A stretch of 64,000 nucleotides of DNA from Tetramitus jugosus (taxonomy: Eukaryota > Heterolobosea > Eutetramitea > Acrasida > Vahlkampfiidae): assembly GCA_937625935.1 (NCBI GenBank), contig OW569364.1:434001-498000 (forward strand), written 5' to 3'. Each line of letters opens with the position of its first letter. Positions within the stretch are counted from its first letter, which is position 1. The position numbers and the translations under genes are program-made. Below, in pieces: positions 10,098 to 19,385 of this stretch. Under the pieces are notes generated by a model. It made no database searches. It had not been told where the DNA came from and saw only the letters and a program-made list of their open reading frames with translations.

Positions 10098-11353
10098 CTA
10101 CAAGGAATCAGTTGAATTGTTTGAGGAAAATGCAGTTGGACCGATAGTTTTGATATTGTTCTTTTGTGGTGTGTCGAACGATAGAGCTCTCATGCTATCT
10201 GTCAGACTTGAAATGGATCCATTAGAGGAAGATGAACAGTTGGGTGAGAACAAGACGCGAGAGCGAAGAGGGTTCGTTGGTTGTTGTTCAGTAATTCTCT
10301 GATTGGCAGGAGAGAAGTCCCAGTTCAATTTTCTGCCACTCTTCCATTGACTATCCACGACTTCCAATTCTTGATAGTGGTGCGATATGGGGTTGTATTG
10401 AACGTACTTGCGACTACTAGCCGGGGTGTGTTCCCCTCGCTTCTGTTGTTGTTGTGAAGTCATCGATAATGGTTCGGGTTGAGTTGATGAAAGGACAGGA
10501 GCAGCTTTCATCGTTTGTTTCGAGCAAGGCTCCATGCCTTCTCTTTTCATTTGTGCATCTTCCTCGCTATTGTCTAGTGGTTCGAGCTCTTCTCGTGATT
10601 TCAATGAATTCTCTAAAGTATTATCAAACTTTGGGAGTTCTTTCACCTTATCTTTCGCATGTATTTGAGGAGATAAAACCTTCTTTGGTTTGTTCGATTC
10701 CACATATCCATTGTTTGAGCTGAAGTATCGCTTGAACACCACAAAGTTGTTGGATTGGGGAATGTATTCACTTAAACTATATCTTGTTTTCAAGAATCCA
10801 ATCAATTTACTCGATGGACGATCATATCCTAGTTTTGCTGCATTCGTATTCTCATATTGGAGCATGTACTCAAAGAGAATCGATCCTACTCCTTTCCTCT
10901 GCATTCTCTCATGCACATAAAAGTCCAAGACACAAATCGGTTCAATCTCTTTGAATGCACCACACTCATTCTGGACGAGAAGATATCATTGTACACGAGA
11001 GTAAGAACACAATAATTCGAAGAAGTGAGGTATTCACACCTCAAGACGAGGACTATACATACTCGATAGAACAACTTTTTGGGTCCAGTTTTGAGCATTC
11101 CAATGGTTTTTCCGCCTTCACTGAAGAGAAACAACCGAGAATCAGAATACAATAGCTTAGAAGAGCTCGTAATAGGTTTAGGAAGAGCTTGAGCCTTGGC
11201 AGAAAGCACTCCCAATTGGTCAATAATGTTACTCATGTGAGTGAACTTTTGTCCTTGTTGCTGACTCTTTAATTGAGTCAACTTTTCCTTGTCCCAAACA
11301 GAGGCTCCACCGCTTGTATGAAGCAGCGAATAAATTGTTGTATGTACATCCAT
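10098..11353 (-). CDS. ATAT1: Alpha-tubulin N-acetyltransferase
   Basis: Two exons on the minus strand, 11353-11063 and 10970-10098, 387 aa; the 92-nt intron has a GTATGT donor and CAG acceptor, phase 0. The joined product reads through MLKTGPKKLFYR and then EPICVLDFYVHERMQRKGVG, the hallmark of MEC-17/ATAT1. The R/Q-x-x-G-x-G acetyl-CoA loop is at about 119-126, the Cys corresponding to human C120 is residue 110, and YDRPS (about 146-150) carries the Asp corresponding to human D157. The catalytic domain covers about residues 1-185; the tail is Ser/Gln-rich and disordered. The enzyme acetylates Lys40 of alpha-tubulin in the lumen of stable microtubules such as axonemes, so it fits an organism able to form flagella. 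Confidence 0.92.
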
Positions 11354-11616
11354 GAATCGCTCTATCACGGTTCTGATAATTTAGCTCAATAGTCGGAAAA
11401 TAATTGCGTTAGTGAAACCGTAGTTCATGGTTTTTCGCGGGAAATCCACTCAACAATTCAAGTTCTAGTTGGTGATATCCCATGAAAAAGCTCTCAAGAT
11501 GCTGAACTGAAATGATAATTGGTTATCCTTAAATTCATTCAGGTCTCTCATCAACTGTTTGGTGGCGGAAAATTATACTTGCCTCTGTCACAACAAATTC
11601 GAGATAACCACAAGAG

Positions 11617-12876
11617 ATGAAAGGCAACTTTGATAATGAGCGAGAAGATACTGAGAATAGTCAGTCAAAGGTGATAGATACCTTGCCCAGTGATTGCTGG
11701 ATCAACATCCTGTTGTTCTGTGAACCGAGTTCCATACTTTCTGTCATGTCGGTCTCAAAGCACCACCATGGGCTCACAGACTCGGTTGGGCACTACCAGA
11801 GAAGTTTCTGGGATCGCTCATCTGGGTACACACCAGCAATGATGTCATGCGGTAGTGAACACAACGACGAATCTTCTCTGCTGCATTATTGGAAACAAAA
11901 GTATCAAAGTACTTTGGCACCTGATCTTCTATTCTTCCCACGTACTGATGCTCTTGCACGATTCAGTGTATGTCATCCCTTGAACGGCACAACCATTCCA
12001 TTAATCGAGTATCCATTCATAGAGAAACTATTGTTCTTCCAATCAATGAGAATGTATGACAGGGAAGACATGTATTGTGTAATTGCTGAGAAGTCTGTTT
12101 GTTTGTACTCTGGATCGAAGTTGTTATCCACGTATCGCTGTGAACAGTCACTGTCAGCACCGGTCGTGTGGTGCCGGAATCTGAGAAACTCCATATTCTT
12201 AGTGACTCGAAATTCATTTCACATTTTCAACAATAGCTCTCAAACCTCACAACTCCATCTCTTACATGATCAAAATTTTGAACTTGATACGTTAGGAGTC
12301 GTGAGATACAGAATAAGTGAAAATTATACACAAGTCGAATTCTATGTAGTTTCGAAGTGCTTGTCCCTAACCAAGGTTACCTTCAACACGATAGATATGA
12401 GCACAACATCCGAGCAGATAGTTGCTGGAGGATATCAAATGTTAGTAAATGGTCAACTGATAGAATATGATCAAATATCAGAACTTAGTTACCAGGACTT
12501 GTGGGTGGTAGTAGCAAGAAGCACCTACCCCAGGGAAATAGAGTATGTTAATCTCTTGGAGAAACAGGTTGTTCGAACACATATCGAATGTTTTGCTGTA
12601 GGAGCTCATCCTACAGATCCACTTGTCTATTTTACTGCTCGAGGAATCGACCAACGGATTTACACTCTGCCCAAGCCGCCCAAAGACGGTAGAGTGACAC
12701 TGATTAGTAAGACTCCTCTGAACATGAATCGCTCCCATAGGAATCGTGCTCACGGTGCAATTAAATCCATTAGCCATCGTGGAAATTACATTGCATGCAC
12801 CTCGTGGAGCGATTGTATCTACGTTGTTTCACCCATCACTCATACGATTATCGGAGCAAGAGACAAAGGATACTAG
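11617..12876 (+). CDS. F-box protein with beta-propeller-like C-terminal region
   Basis: A 419-aa single-exon gene. Residues about 22-60 (DTLPSDCWINILLFC...ILSVMSVSK) match the F-box consensus, which binds Skp1 in SCF ubiquitin ligases. The remainder has repeated hydrophobic beta-strand segments spaced about 40-50 residues, ending NYIACTSWSDCIYVVSP, which resembles a WD-like propeller blade, though no strong WD dipeptide is visible. By family rule it would be a substrate-recognition subunit; the target is unknown. No signal peptide or membrane segment is seen. Confidence 0.7.
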   Translation: MKGNFDNEREDTENSQSKVIDTLPSDCWINILLFCEPSSILSVMSVSKHHHGLTDSVGHYQRSFWDRSSGYTPAMMSCGSEHNDESSLLHYWKQKYQSTLAPDLLFFPRTDALARFSVCHPLNGTTIPLIEYPFIEKLLFFQSMRMYDREDMYCVIAEKSVCLYSGSKLLSTYRCEQSLSAPVVWCRNLRNSIFLVTRNSFHIFNNSSQTSQLHLLHDQNFELDTLGVVRYRISENYTQVEFYVVSKCLSLTKVTFNTIDMSTTSEQIVAGGYQMLVNGQLIEYDQISELSYQDLWVVVARSTYPREIEYVNLLEKQVVRTHIECFAVGAHPTDPLVYFTARGIDQRIYTLPKPPKDGRVTLISKTPLNMNRSHRNRAHGAIKSISHRGNYIACTSWSDCIYVVSPITHTIIGARDKGY

Positions 12877-13183
12877 AGATCTGATTGTAGCACTAATTGC
12901 TTGTCAACTGTCTCAATAGCAGTACTCCAAGAGTTCAAACTGCGTGGTAATACAGATTCAGAACGAAGTGTTGCCAAAGCGAATACCACCAATCGGAAAA
13001 ATTCAACCTATCTAAGGACAGACATTTAGCCTTTGATTTGGATGGATTCTCCTTCACCTAACACGTCGAGAAACTGCGCAGCCGATCATTGGTATTAAAA
13101 GACAGACTTCAATAACCTTCGGACATCTTCCAACACACAAAACCAACACACATATCCTAAAAAATCTAACCCAACGTACAACA
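12877..13183 (+). other. Intergenic, promoter side of the isochorismatase-like gene
   Basis: No ORF, RNA gene or repeat was recognised. The last 60 bases before the downstream ATG are AC-rich (AACACACAAAACC type), a composition seen before several starts in this window. Confidence 0.4.
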
Positions 13184-13816
13184 ATGTCCGCCTCTGATCA
13201 ACAACAAGCCAAAACCCTCTTACAAATCGCAGGAGCCAACCTCGAACCATCCTCTCTCAAGGAATCTGCTGTCATTTTGATTGATATGCAGAATGAGTAC
13301 TTGCCAACTGGAAATGTTCCTCTTCACGGTGTTCAAGAAGCCCTCGATCAGGGAGAAGCATTGCTCAAGAGAGCCAGAGAGCAACAAACACCAGTGATCC
13401 ACGTTGTTCATCACGGAGGACCAAACTTTTATGATCCACAGGGCACTGGTGGTCAATTGTGTGATCAAGTGAAGCCAATTGAGGGAGAACCTGTGGTTGC
13501 CAAGAAGCATGTCAATGCATTTGTCGATACTGACATGTTGAAGTTGATTGAAGCAACTGGACGTAAAAAGTTGATTGTTGCTGGTTTCATGACTCACATG
13601 TGCGTCTCTACGTTTGTGAGAGCTGCTGTTGAGCAGTACAAGTACCCATGTACGGTTGTTGCTGCTGCTACAGCTGCTAGAGCTTTGCCTGTTGTTGGAT
13701 CCGATGGTAAGCCAACCACTGTTCCAGCTCAACAGGTTCACGATTCCAATCTGGCTGCTCTCAATGATTTCTTTGCCAGTGTTGTTCCAGGTGTGAACGA
13801 CATTAAGGACGAATAA
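13184..13816 (+). CDS. Isochorismatase-family cysteine hydrolase
   Basis: A 210-aa protein of typical length for the family. The catalytic triad is visible: Asp34 in LIDMQNEY, Lys107 or Lys108 in VVAKKHVNAF, and Cys140 in GFMTHMCVSTFVR. Members hydrolyse isochorismate, nicotinamide, N-carbamoyl compounds or other small amides; the sequence does not decide the substrate. No targeting signal is seen, so it is probably cytosolic. Its Ala/Val-rich composition and single exon resemble bacterial relatives, but the base composition does not stand out from its neighbours, so transfer is only a possibility. Confidence 0.88.
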   Translation: MSASDQQQAKTLLQIAGANLEPSSLKESAVILIDMQNEYLPTGNVPLHGVQEALDQGEALLKRAREQQTPVIHVVHHGGPNFYDPQGTGGQLCDQVKPIEGEPVVAKKHVNAFVDTDMLKLIEATGRKKLIVAGFMTHMCVSTFVRAAVEQYKYPCTVVAAATAARALPVVGSDGKPTTVPAQQVHDSNLAALNDFFASVVPGVNDIKDE

Positions 13817-13901
13817 AAGAATTGTATTGTATTTTCAACTCAACTTCTGGCTTGTTGTGGTTTTGTGTGTCTGTACGTACACTGTTGTTGATTGCTTATT
13901 A

Positions 13902-15386
13902 TTATTTAGGGCCATAGTTTGAGAATTTGCGAATGTTGGCTCTTGGGCGAAGTCTTGGACGATCTGAACTCAAATCTACCTCCTGTAGTGGAATGACATG
14001 TGCGACACCACGCTCTCTCTTCATCTGTCGAATCAGATCCTTCTGGTCGACGACAGTTTCACGTTGACGCTTCTTGGTAGGTGGTGGAGGAGCTGTAGAA
14101 GCAGAAGATGATTGAGCAAGCAATTTCCTAGCAGCTGATCTGGTAATTCTATCAGTGGCAGCTGGCTCTTCAGATTCATTATCGGTGTCCAAGACCTCGG
14201 GCTCTAATTGGATCATGTGTTGGTCCAAATTCTTGATCAACAGCCTGAACAATTTGTTCCAGTTCACACACATGTCGACATCAGTACCATCGAACATGAT
14301 GGAAATAAAGAATTGGAGAATCAAGGTATCGAAGGAAGAGTTCTTGGCATCCCCGAGAATCGTATGTCGTATCACTTGCATTTGCTCCTCATAGACCTTG
14401 AATGACTCGTCACCTGAATCAGATTCTACCTCGAACACAACTTTGGCATTGTTGAACAGAGTAGCCTTGGCAATCGCTTCATTTGCATCACCAGGAATCA
14501 ACTGAATCTGGAACTGCACGGAATCCCAGTATCCAGTGATAGAGGACATAAAAACAGCTTTGATATCATAGTGAGCCTCGGATTGATAGCAAGAAAAACG
14601 AGTGTAGGAAACCTTGGATGGCACAGAGTTATAATGTGGCACAAAGAGGCGATTGTTGTCCAAAAAGTGAGAAAACAGTTGAATCCTCTTGCCTGTTGGA
14701 TCATCAATGGTAAATATTGGTGTGCTTTGTCCAAACACGAAATAGGATGCCATAGTCATAACGCGTACTCTAGCGCTGGCACACTTCTCAATCTTTTGCT
14801 TCAAGAAATCAGATCTTTGCAACTTGATGAAAGTTTCTCCCATTGTCTCCAAACCATTCCAAGTATTGATACCATTATCATTCTCCACTCTCAATCGACT
14901 CAATACTCTAAAGTGATTCTCCTTTTCCCTCTTGTGTTGTTCCTTTTGTCTGTCCAGATATCGATCACTGTTCTGATAGCTGCACCTGATGCACTCCAAC
15001 AGTTCATTGTCGCTCTTTGCACCAATCAGCATCATTTCTTTGTGAGGCGGTACTGGATATCCGAAATACCACAGAAATCTATACCTGATCAAGCAAGGAT
15101 TCAAGGAAGCTCTTCTCCAGTCACGGTTCACTCGATTGAAGCTCATGTAGACATCATCAATGGAAGCAAACAAAAAAATTTCATAGAGAATGGAGAGTGG
15201 CCAATGAGTCGTCAGAACAGAATTGAGTTGAGCATCGAGATCAGCAGCTGAACCAATATCCACTACTCTGGAAATGGTTGTCCTTCTTCTCTTGGGTGAT
15301 CTTTGCTCAGACAAGTCAGCGCTTGTTCTTCTTGAAGCTCTACTAGGTGTTCCCAATGTGTCATTCACAGAAGAAGAGGAGGACAT
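13902..15386 (-). CDS. Nuclear F-box-like protein of unknown function
   Basis: A 494-aa protein when started at the ATG at 15386, before a Ser-rich leader; the frame is open further up, but that extension would run across the promoter of the divergent cyclin gene. A basic cluster (KRRR, about residue 32) suggests nuclear import. Residues about 60-95 (WPLSILYEIFLFASIDDVYMSFNRVNRDWRRAS) look like a divergent F-box. The middle is mixed alpha/beta without a family I recognise. The C-terminus is basic (KKRQRE) and Pro/Ser/Ala-rich. It shares a 153-bp intergenic region with cyclin L, which probably serves both. Confidence 0.6.
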   Translation of the reverse strand: MSSSSSVNDTLGTPSRASRRTSADLSEQRSPKRRRTTISRVVDIGSAADLDAQLNSVLTTHWPLSILYEIFLFASIDDVYMSFNRVNRDWRRASLNPCLIRYRFLWYFGYPVPPHKEMMLIGAKSDNELLECIRCSYQNSDRYLDRQKEQHKREKENHFRVLSRLRVENDNGINTWNGLETMGETFIKLQRSDFLKQKIEKCASARVRVMTMASYFVFGQSTPIFTIDDPTGKRIQLFSHFLDNNRLFVPHYNSVPSKVSYTRFSCYQSEAHYDIKAVFMSSITGYWDSVQFQIQLIPGDANEAIAKATLFNNAKVVFEVESDSGDESFKVYEEQMQVIRHTILGDAKNSSFDTLILQFFISIMFDGTDVDMCVNWNKLFRLLIKNLDQHMIQLEPEVLDTDNESEEPAATDRITRSAARKLLAQSSSASTAPPPPTKKRQRETVVDQKDLIRQMKRERGVAHVIPLQEVDLSSDRPRLRPRANIRKFSNYGPK

Positions 15387-15539
15387 GTTGGATACTTGGC
15401 GGTGGGTAAAAGAGCTATCTGGGGGTGTGTTTCTTTGAGGGAGCTCTGGATTTTTTTCCCATCCGTGGCGCCAAAAAATAGTTTTCACGATCAACGCGCC
15501 AAAAACCAAACACCAAAAAACAGAAAACACGAAACACAC
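15387..15539. promoter_or_regulatory. Bidirectional promoter region between F-box-like and cyclin L genes
   Basis: These 153 bases separate two divergent start codons and must hold both 5' leaders and promoters. The content is an A/C-rich stretch (CCAAAAACC, CACCAAAAAACAG). No TATA box is evident. Confidence 0.5.
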
Positions 15540-16844
15540 ATGATCAGTCATCCTACTCTGTCCATCCACACCATTTCTCAATCACCAACCAAACAATGTG
15601 GAATCAGTGATGACATTGAAACGACACTTCGCATTTATTCATGTGAGATTATGCAAGATGCAGGAATACTATTAAAATTGCCTCAAGTCGTCATTGCACA
15701 CGCTCAAGTTCTCTTTCATCGATTCTTCATGAAACGAAGCATGACTCAATTCGATGTGCGCTACTGCAGTATTGCTTGTTTATTTTTGGCGGCAAAATTG
15801 GGTGAAAAGGCCAAAAGCTTACAGACTGTGATTGAAGCTTTTGATTTTCTGTGGAGTCAGATTCGCAATGAGAACGACTATTGTTCAATTCAAACATTTT
15901 ATCAATTTCATTCATTGTGTAGCTCATCCACTCAACAGATAAGCCCAACAAACAACAAGAACAATAATTCATATGATCCGAATAGTACTCATAACAACAA
16001 TAATGGTGAACTTTTCGAGCTTCAACAACTCATGCACACGAGTATGAATATTTTGAATATGAAGAATGAAGTGATACGGATTGAGAGAATTATTTGTGCT
16101 GAATTGGGATTTGTTTTGCACAATGTCGAACACGCGCACACATACATTTTGTTCTTTATGCATATTTTGGAGGCGAGTGATGATTTGATTCAGAGTGCTT
16201 GGAATTTTTGTAATGATGCATTGCGATGCAAAATTTTATGTTTGCATGTGAAGCCACACGTGATTGCTTGTGGTGCGATTTATATGGCAGCGAATCGGTT
16301 GAAAATCAAATTACCGTCGAGTCCCGCGTGGTGGCTATTGTTTGATACGAGTCTGGATGATATTTTACTCGTGGAACATTATATTCACATGTTGTATGGC
16401 CGACCCAAGGCAAAGTATCACCATGTTTTGTCATTGCTCGAGGACAATAGAGTGGCAACATGCTTGTACATGAATCCGGAGCACTTGGCATTGATTAAAG
16501 GTCAAATTGATGAGGAACAACGGAGAAGATCCAATGCCCAAGAGCAATCAGCGAGAAATGCACAACACGAGAGAACACAGCGAAGCACTGATTCCTCTCG
16601 GTCACAATACAGAGACAGTGGAACAAGAGGAGAGTCGCGCAGTAGTAATACTAGTCATCGAGATCATCGATACCACGATCGCAACAACAGAGACACTCGA
16701 AGAGACTATGCACGTTCGTCATCGTCTTCATCCCATTCTGATCGAAGATACGATGAGCAGCGCGACGATTCTCGCAGCGGTCGCCCCTCTGGATACGGTA
16801 GCCACTCTCGTTCAAACAAAAGACCATATGATTCCAAGCGATAG
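15540..16844 (+). CDS. Cyclin L-like transcription/splicing cyclin with RS tail
   Basis: A 434-aa protein from the ATG at 15540; the frame is open 48 codons upstream, but that stretch lies in the shared promoter and looks non-coding. Residues about 20-290 form two cyclin folds: an N-terminal box with VVIAHAQVLFHRFFMKRS and SIACLFLAAKLGEK, as in cyclin L/K/T, and a second with KPHVIACGAIYMAANRLKI. The box is interrupted by an N/S-rich insertion near 125-150. From about 320 the tail is rich in Arg-Ser, Asp-Arg and His-Asp dipeptides, typical of cyclin L, which partners CDK11-type kinases in RNA processing within the nucleus. It converges with a mitotic cyclin gene. Confidence 0.85.
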   Translation: MISHPTLSIHTISQSPTKQCGISDDIETTLRIYSCEIMQDAGILLKLPQVVIAHAQVLFHRFFMKRSMTQFDVRYCSIACLFLAAKLGEKAKSLQTVIEAFDFLWSQIRNENDYCSIQTFYQFHSLCSSSTQQISPTNNKNNNSYDPNSTHNNNNGELFELQQLMHTSMNILNMKNEVIRIERIICAELGFVLHNVEHAHTYILFFMHILEASDDLIQSAWNFCNDALRCKILCLHVKPHVIACGAIYMAANRLKIKLPSSPAWWLLFDTSLDDILLVEHYIHMLYGRPKAKYHHVLSLLEDNRVATCLYMNPEHLALIKGQIDEEQRRRSNAQEQSARNAQHERTQRSTDSSRSQYRDSGTRGESRSSNTSHRDHRYHDRNNRDTRRDYARSSSSSSHSDRRYDEQRDDSRSGRPSGYGSHSRSNKRPYDSKR

Positions 16845-16973
16845 AGACAAAATTGATTTTTACTTGAAATGAAAGGTAATCTAGGTTTATATTTCGATGA
16901 ATTGGTTCATGGTTATGCCGTGGTGTGGTCTCCTCGACCATACGCAATAAATACTACGACTGATCAGGGTAAT

Positions 16974-18128
16974 TTACAATTCGAGAGAGCGACATGCCAT
17001 GAGGGCAATACGGGCAACAGATCTTCTGGTTGGACTCAAATACTTGTTTCTGAGAGCCATCAGGTGCAACTGAGAGCTGCATTGTCCCTTGATCACAGTC
17101 AAAAGCATCTTTGCGCACTCCAAAAAGTCTTCGGTATTGTATCCAGAGTAGTATTGCAATTGAATGTTCCATGGATCTTGCTTTGCTTGAACCAAATTGG
17201 CCAAATACAAGCTAGCGCATGCAATGACTGATGGTGCAAACTTCAAGAATGGGTACTCAAGAGCAGCCAACTCTGCAAAATAGGAGGCAGTCAATTGGCC
17301 ATCCTTGTTAATCTTACCACACTTGCTATATCTGAGGAGGAATGGATGTGGAGTCACGACAGTAACGTTAAAGTCAAGAGCAGCCAAAATTGCTCTCTCG
17401 GTGGCCAAGAGGTCACTGCGCTTGAACGAGTAAGAACAGAGCTTCTCAAACTCACCCAAGTCTGGGAAATGAATCTCCTCGTACTTGCATGCAATGACCA
17501 GAGCAGTGACACCGACCAATTGGAGCTTGGTCTTGCTAATTTCTCTAATTCCCAAGAATCTGTCAACAATGTTGATGGTCAAGAAAAAGGTCTCAGGCTT
17601 CAGCTTGAATGTTCTATGAACATCAACCAACCAGTCAATAAGAACAGCTCTCATTCTGACGGTGAGAGTAGGTTGATTCATCTCCATGTAAGCAGGATCT
17701 GGCAAGTACTTGAGTTCATTCTTCTTGGCATTCAAGAAAATGTCCTTGGCAAACTCACTAGCTTGTTGTGGGTCGTGCTTGTCCAACAAGTCAATACCGG
17801 GACTGTCCATTTGAATCTCTCTGCGCTTTGGGCAATAGATGCTGTTGGAAGAGACTGGTGTTGCCAGAACCATTGAAGGAGCAGAGCTCTTGGTAGGTGT
17901 TTGCGTTCCTCTTCTGATGGATGTCGTGTTTTCAGCCGTGTTGTGATTTACAGTTCTGCTTTGGAGAGGAGCTCTTGATGCAATAGGCTTAGCTGGGAGA
18001 GTGTTCTTCTTTGGTTCGTACAGTTGGCTAATGCTGGATGGCAATAGAGATCCAATGGTGGACTTCTTGTTCAGTAGCATATGGCCAGTAGATGGCAGGG
18101 AGTTCTCATTGTTGATTCGAGTGTTCAT
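16974..18128 (-). CDS. Mitotic A/B-type cyclin
   Basis: A 384-aa single-exon gene. The N-terminal ~125 residues are Ser/Thr/Pro/Asn-rich; RAPLQSRTVN near 53-62 resembles a destruction box (R..L....N) but is one residue longer than the consensus. The cyclin box starts at VRMRAVLIDWLVDVHRTF (about 157-174), the A/B signature, and continues with ALVIACKYEEI and a complete C-terminal cyclin fold. It would activate a CDK1-type kinase in mitosis. A versus B type cannot be resolved by eye. The 3' ends of this gene and of the cyclin L gene are only 129 bp apart. Confidence 0.9.
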   Translation of the reverse strand: MNTRINNENSLPSTGHMLLNKKSTIGSLLPSSISQLYEPKKNTLPAKPIASRAPLQSRTVNHNTAENTTSIRRGTQTPTKSSAPSMVLATPVSSNSIYCPKRREIQMDSPGIDLLDKHDPQQASEFAKDIFLNAKKNELKYLPDPAYMEMNQPTLTVRMRAVLIDWLVDVHRTFKLKPETFFLTINIVDRFLGIREISKTKLQLVGVTALVIACKYEEIHFPDLGEFEKLCSYSFKRSDLLATERAILAALDFNVTVVTPHPFLLRYSKCGKINKDGQLTASYFAELAALEYPFLKFAPSVIACASLYLANLVQAKQDPWNIQLQYYSGYNTEDFLECAKMLLTVIKGQCSSQLHLMALRNKYLSPTRRSVARIALMACRSLEL

Positions 18129-18685
18129 GGTCTCTGGTGGTGATGATGATTGTTTTGAAGAGAGATCTGCCCAATTGTTAGATTGTGGTGTTTGTTTGTG
18201 ATGACTGAAGGCCCATTGCCGGCCGTCAATAAAAAATGAAATTCAGGCAAGCATAACGGTAAGTTTTTTGAAAAATAGAGTTTACAAAATTTATCGTTCA
18301 ACAAAAAAAAAACTGCTGTAGTCGGTCGGCAAAATTCGGGGTTGAAGATGACTTTTGGGATAAATTCTCCTTCAGCACTTTCTCTTTCTCACTTGCTGTC
18401 AGAATGAAACATCGGTAGAGCTCTGAGTGTCGCCTAACCTCTTTTCAAAACCGAAACTCTTTAGTGTTTTGATGGGCTCTAATTCACACTCATTCCAACA
18501 CCGTAGCTAACCCTTCAATTACTTCGGAGGAATCCCACTTCAACAAAAAGTGTTCAAGCTGGAGAATGGACTCCGACAGGGACTTGGCCAAAAAATCAAC
18601 TTTAATTTTTCTGACATCCAGAAACTAGAAGACAATTTCCACACAAATAAAAAACTATCACCAAATAACCAACCACCAACAGACA
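18129..18685. promoter_or_regulatory. Divergent promoter region between mitotic cyclin and two-TM protein genes
   Basis: This 557-bp gap between divergent genes contains an A tract at 18302-18311 and a CCGGCCG palindrome near 18219. No ORF or RNA gene was recognised. Confidence 0.4.
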
Positions 18686-19105
18686 ATGACTGCCAATAAC
18701 GAAAGCTATCAACACGTAGGCGCCCAACCATACACCTACCAACAACAACCAAACTATTATCAACCACAACAGCAACCACAATACGTCTACAGTGGTGCAG
18801 TTGATTCCACAAGTGCAGCAGTTACTACTAGTGGTGCTGGTTACTCTGCTTCCTATGACCCAGTCAAGGCCAAGTCTGATGAAGACACTGCTTTGATTTT
18901 GCTTATTGTAAGCTTCTTCATTGGAGGTCTCATCCTTTGGCTCATCATCTACTTTATGTACAAGAAGAGTCCATCTGATAAGGCAAGAATGTATGCAAAG
19001 ATTGCTGGCATCTTGAGCATCTTGTCCATCATTCCATTTGTTCTGTCCATTGTGTGCATTATCATTTATGTGATTATTGTGATTGTGGCTGCTTCTCGTC
19101 ATTGA
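18686..19105 (+). CDS. Small two-TM protein with Tyr/Gln-rich N-terminus
   Basis: A 139-aa protein. Residues 1-50 are Tyr/Gln/Pro-rich (QPYTYQQQPNYYQPQQQPQY), like the cytosolic tails of many small vesicle or surface proteins. Two hydrophobic segments follow, about 71-91 and 108-134, separated by the short basic loop KKSPSDKARMYAK. I cannot name a family; the pattern of a Pro/Gln/Tyr-rich tail plus two TMs recalls interferon-induced-TM or proline-rich membrane proteins only loosely. It lies about 120 bp from the 3' end of the first 5S rRNA gene. Confidence 0.75.
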   Translation: MTANNESYQHVGAQPYTYQQQPNYYQPQQQPQYVYSGAVDSTSAAVTTSGAGYSASYDPVKAKSDEDTALILLIVSFFIGGLILWLIIYFMYKKSPSDKARMYAKIAGILSILSIIPFVLSIVCIIIYVIIVIVAASRH

Positions 19106-19222
19106 GCATCACCATTACCTGTTTGTTTTCATAAGAATTAATAATAAATATGTATGATGAGATGTATCAATCGTAAGTGTTGTTCGTGCCAGGTCTGAGC
19201 GGTTGCATCCATGGATGTGCAC

Positions 19223-19226
19223 AAAA
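19223..19226 (-). terminator. Pol III terminator of 5S rRNA copy 1
   Basis: A TTTT run on the minus strand directly follows the 3' end of the 5S gene, the usual Pol III stop signal. Confidence 0.75.
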
Positions 19227-19345
19227 GCCTACATTACTGAGGGTTCTCGAGTAGTCTCCTATCTCAATACTAACTCAGCCAGATGGTGCTTAACTTCTCT
19301 ATTCGAAATGGGAAGAGGTGGTTCCACCATTGTATGAACGTAGAC
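19227..19345 (-). rRNA. 5S ribosomal RNA, copy 1
   Basis: This 119-nt gene is read on the minus strand from GTCTACGTTC to AATGTAGGC. The ends pair to form helix I with one or two G-U pairs. The conserved loop-B/C block CCATTTCGAA...GAAGTTAAGC is present, as is the GGAGACTACTCGAGAACC block matching the canonical helix IV/loop E region. TTTT follows at once. It is identical over its whole length to the copy at 22467-22585. The 5' flank carries retroelement insertions beginning 25 bp upstream. Confidence 0.96.
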
Positions 19346-19385
19346 ACAGAAAGTTAAAATGTACCTGAACAGTGTCGAGCGGAGA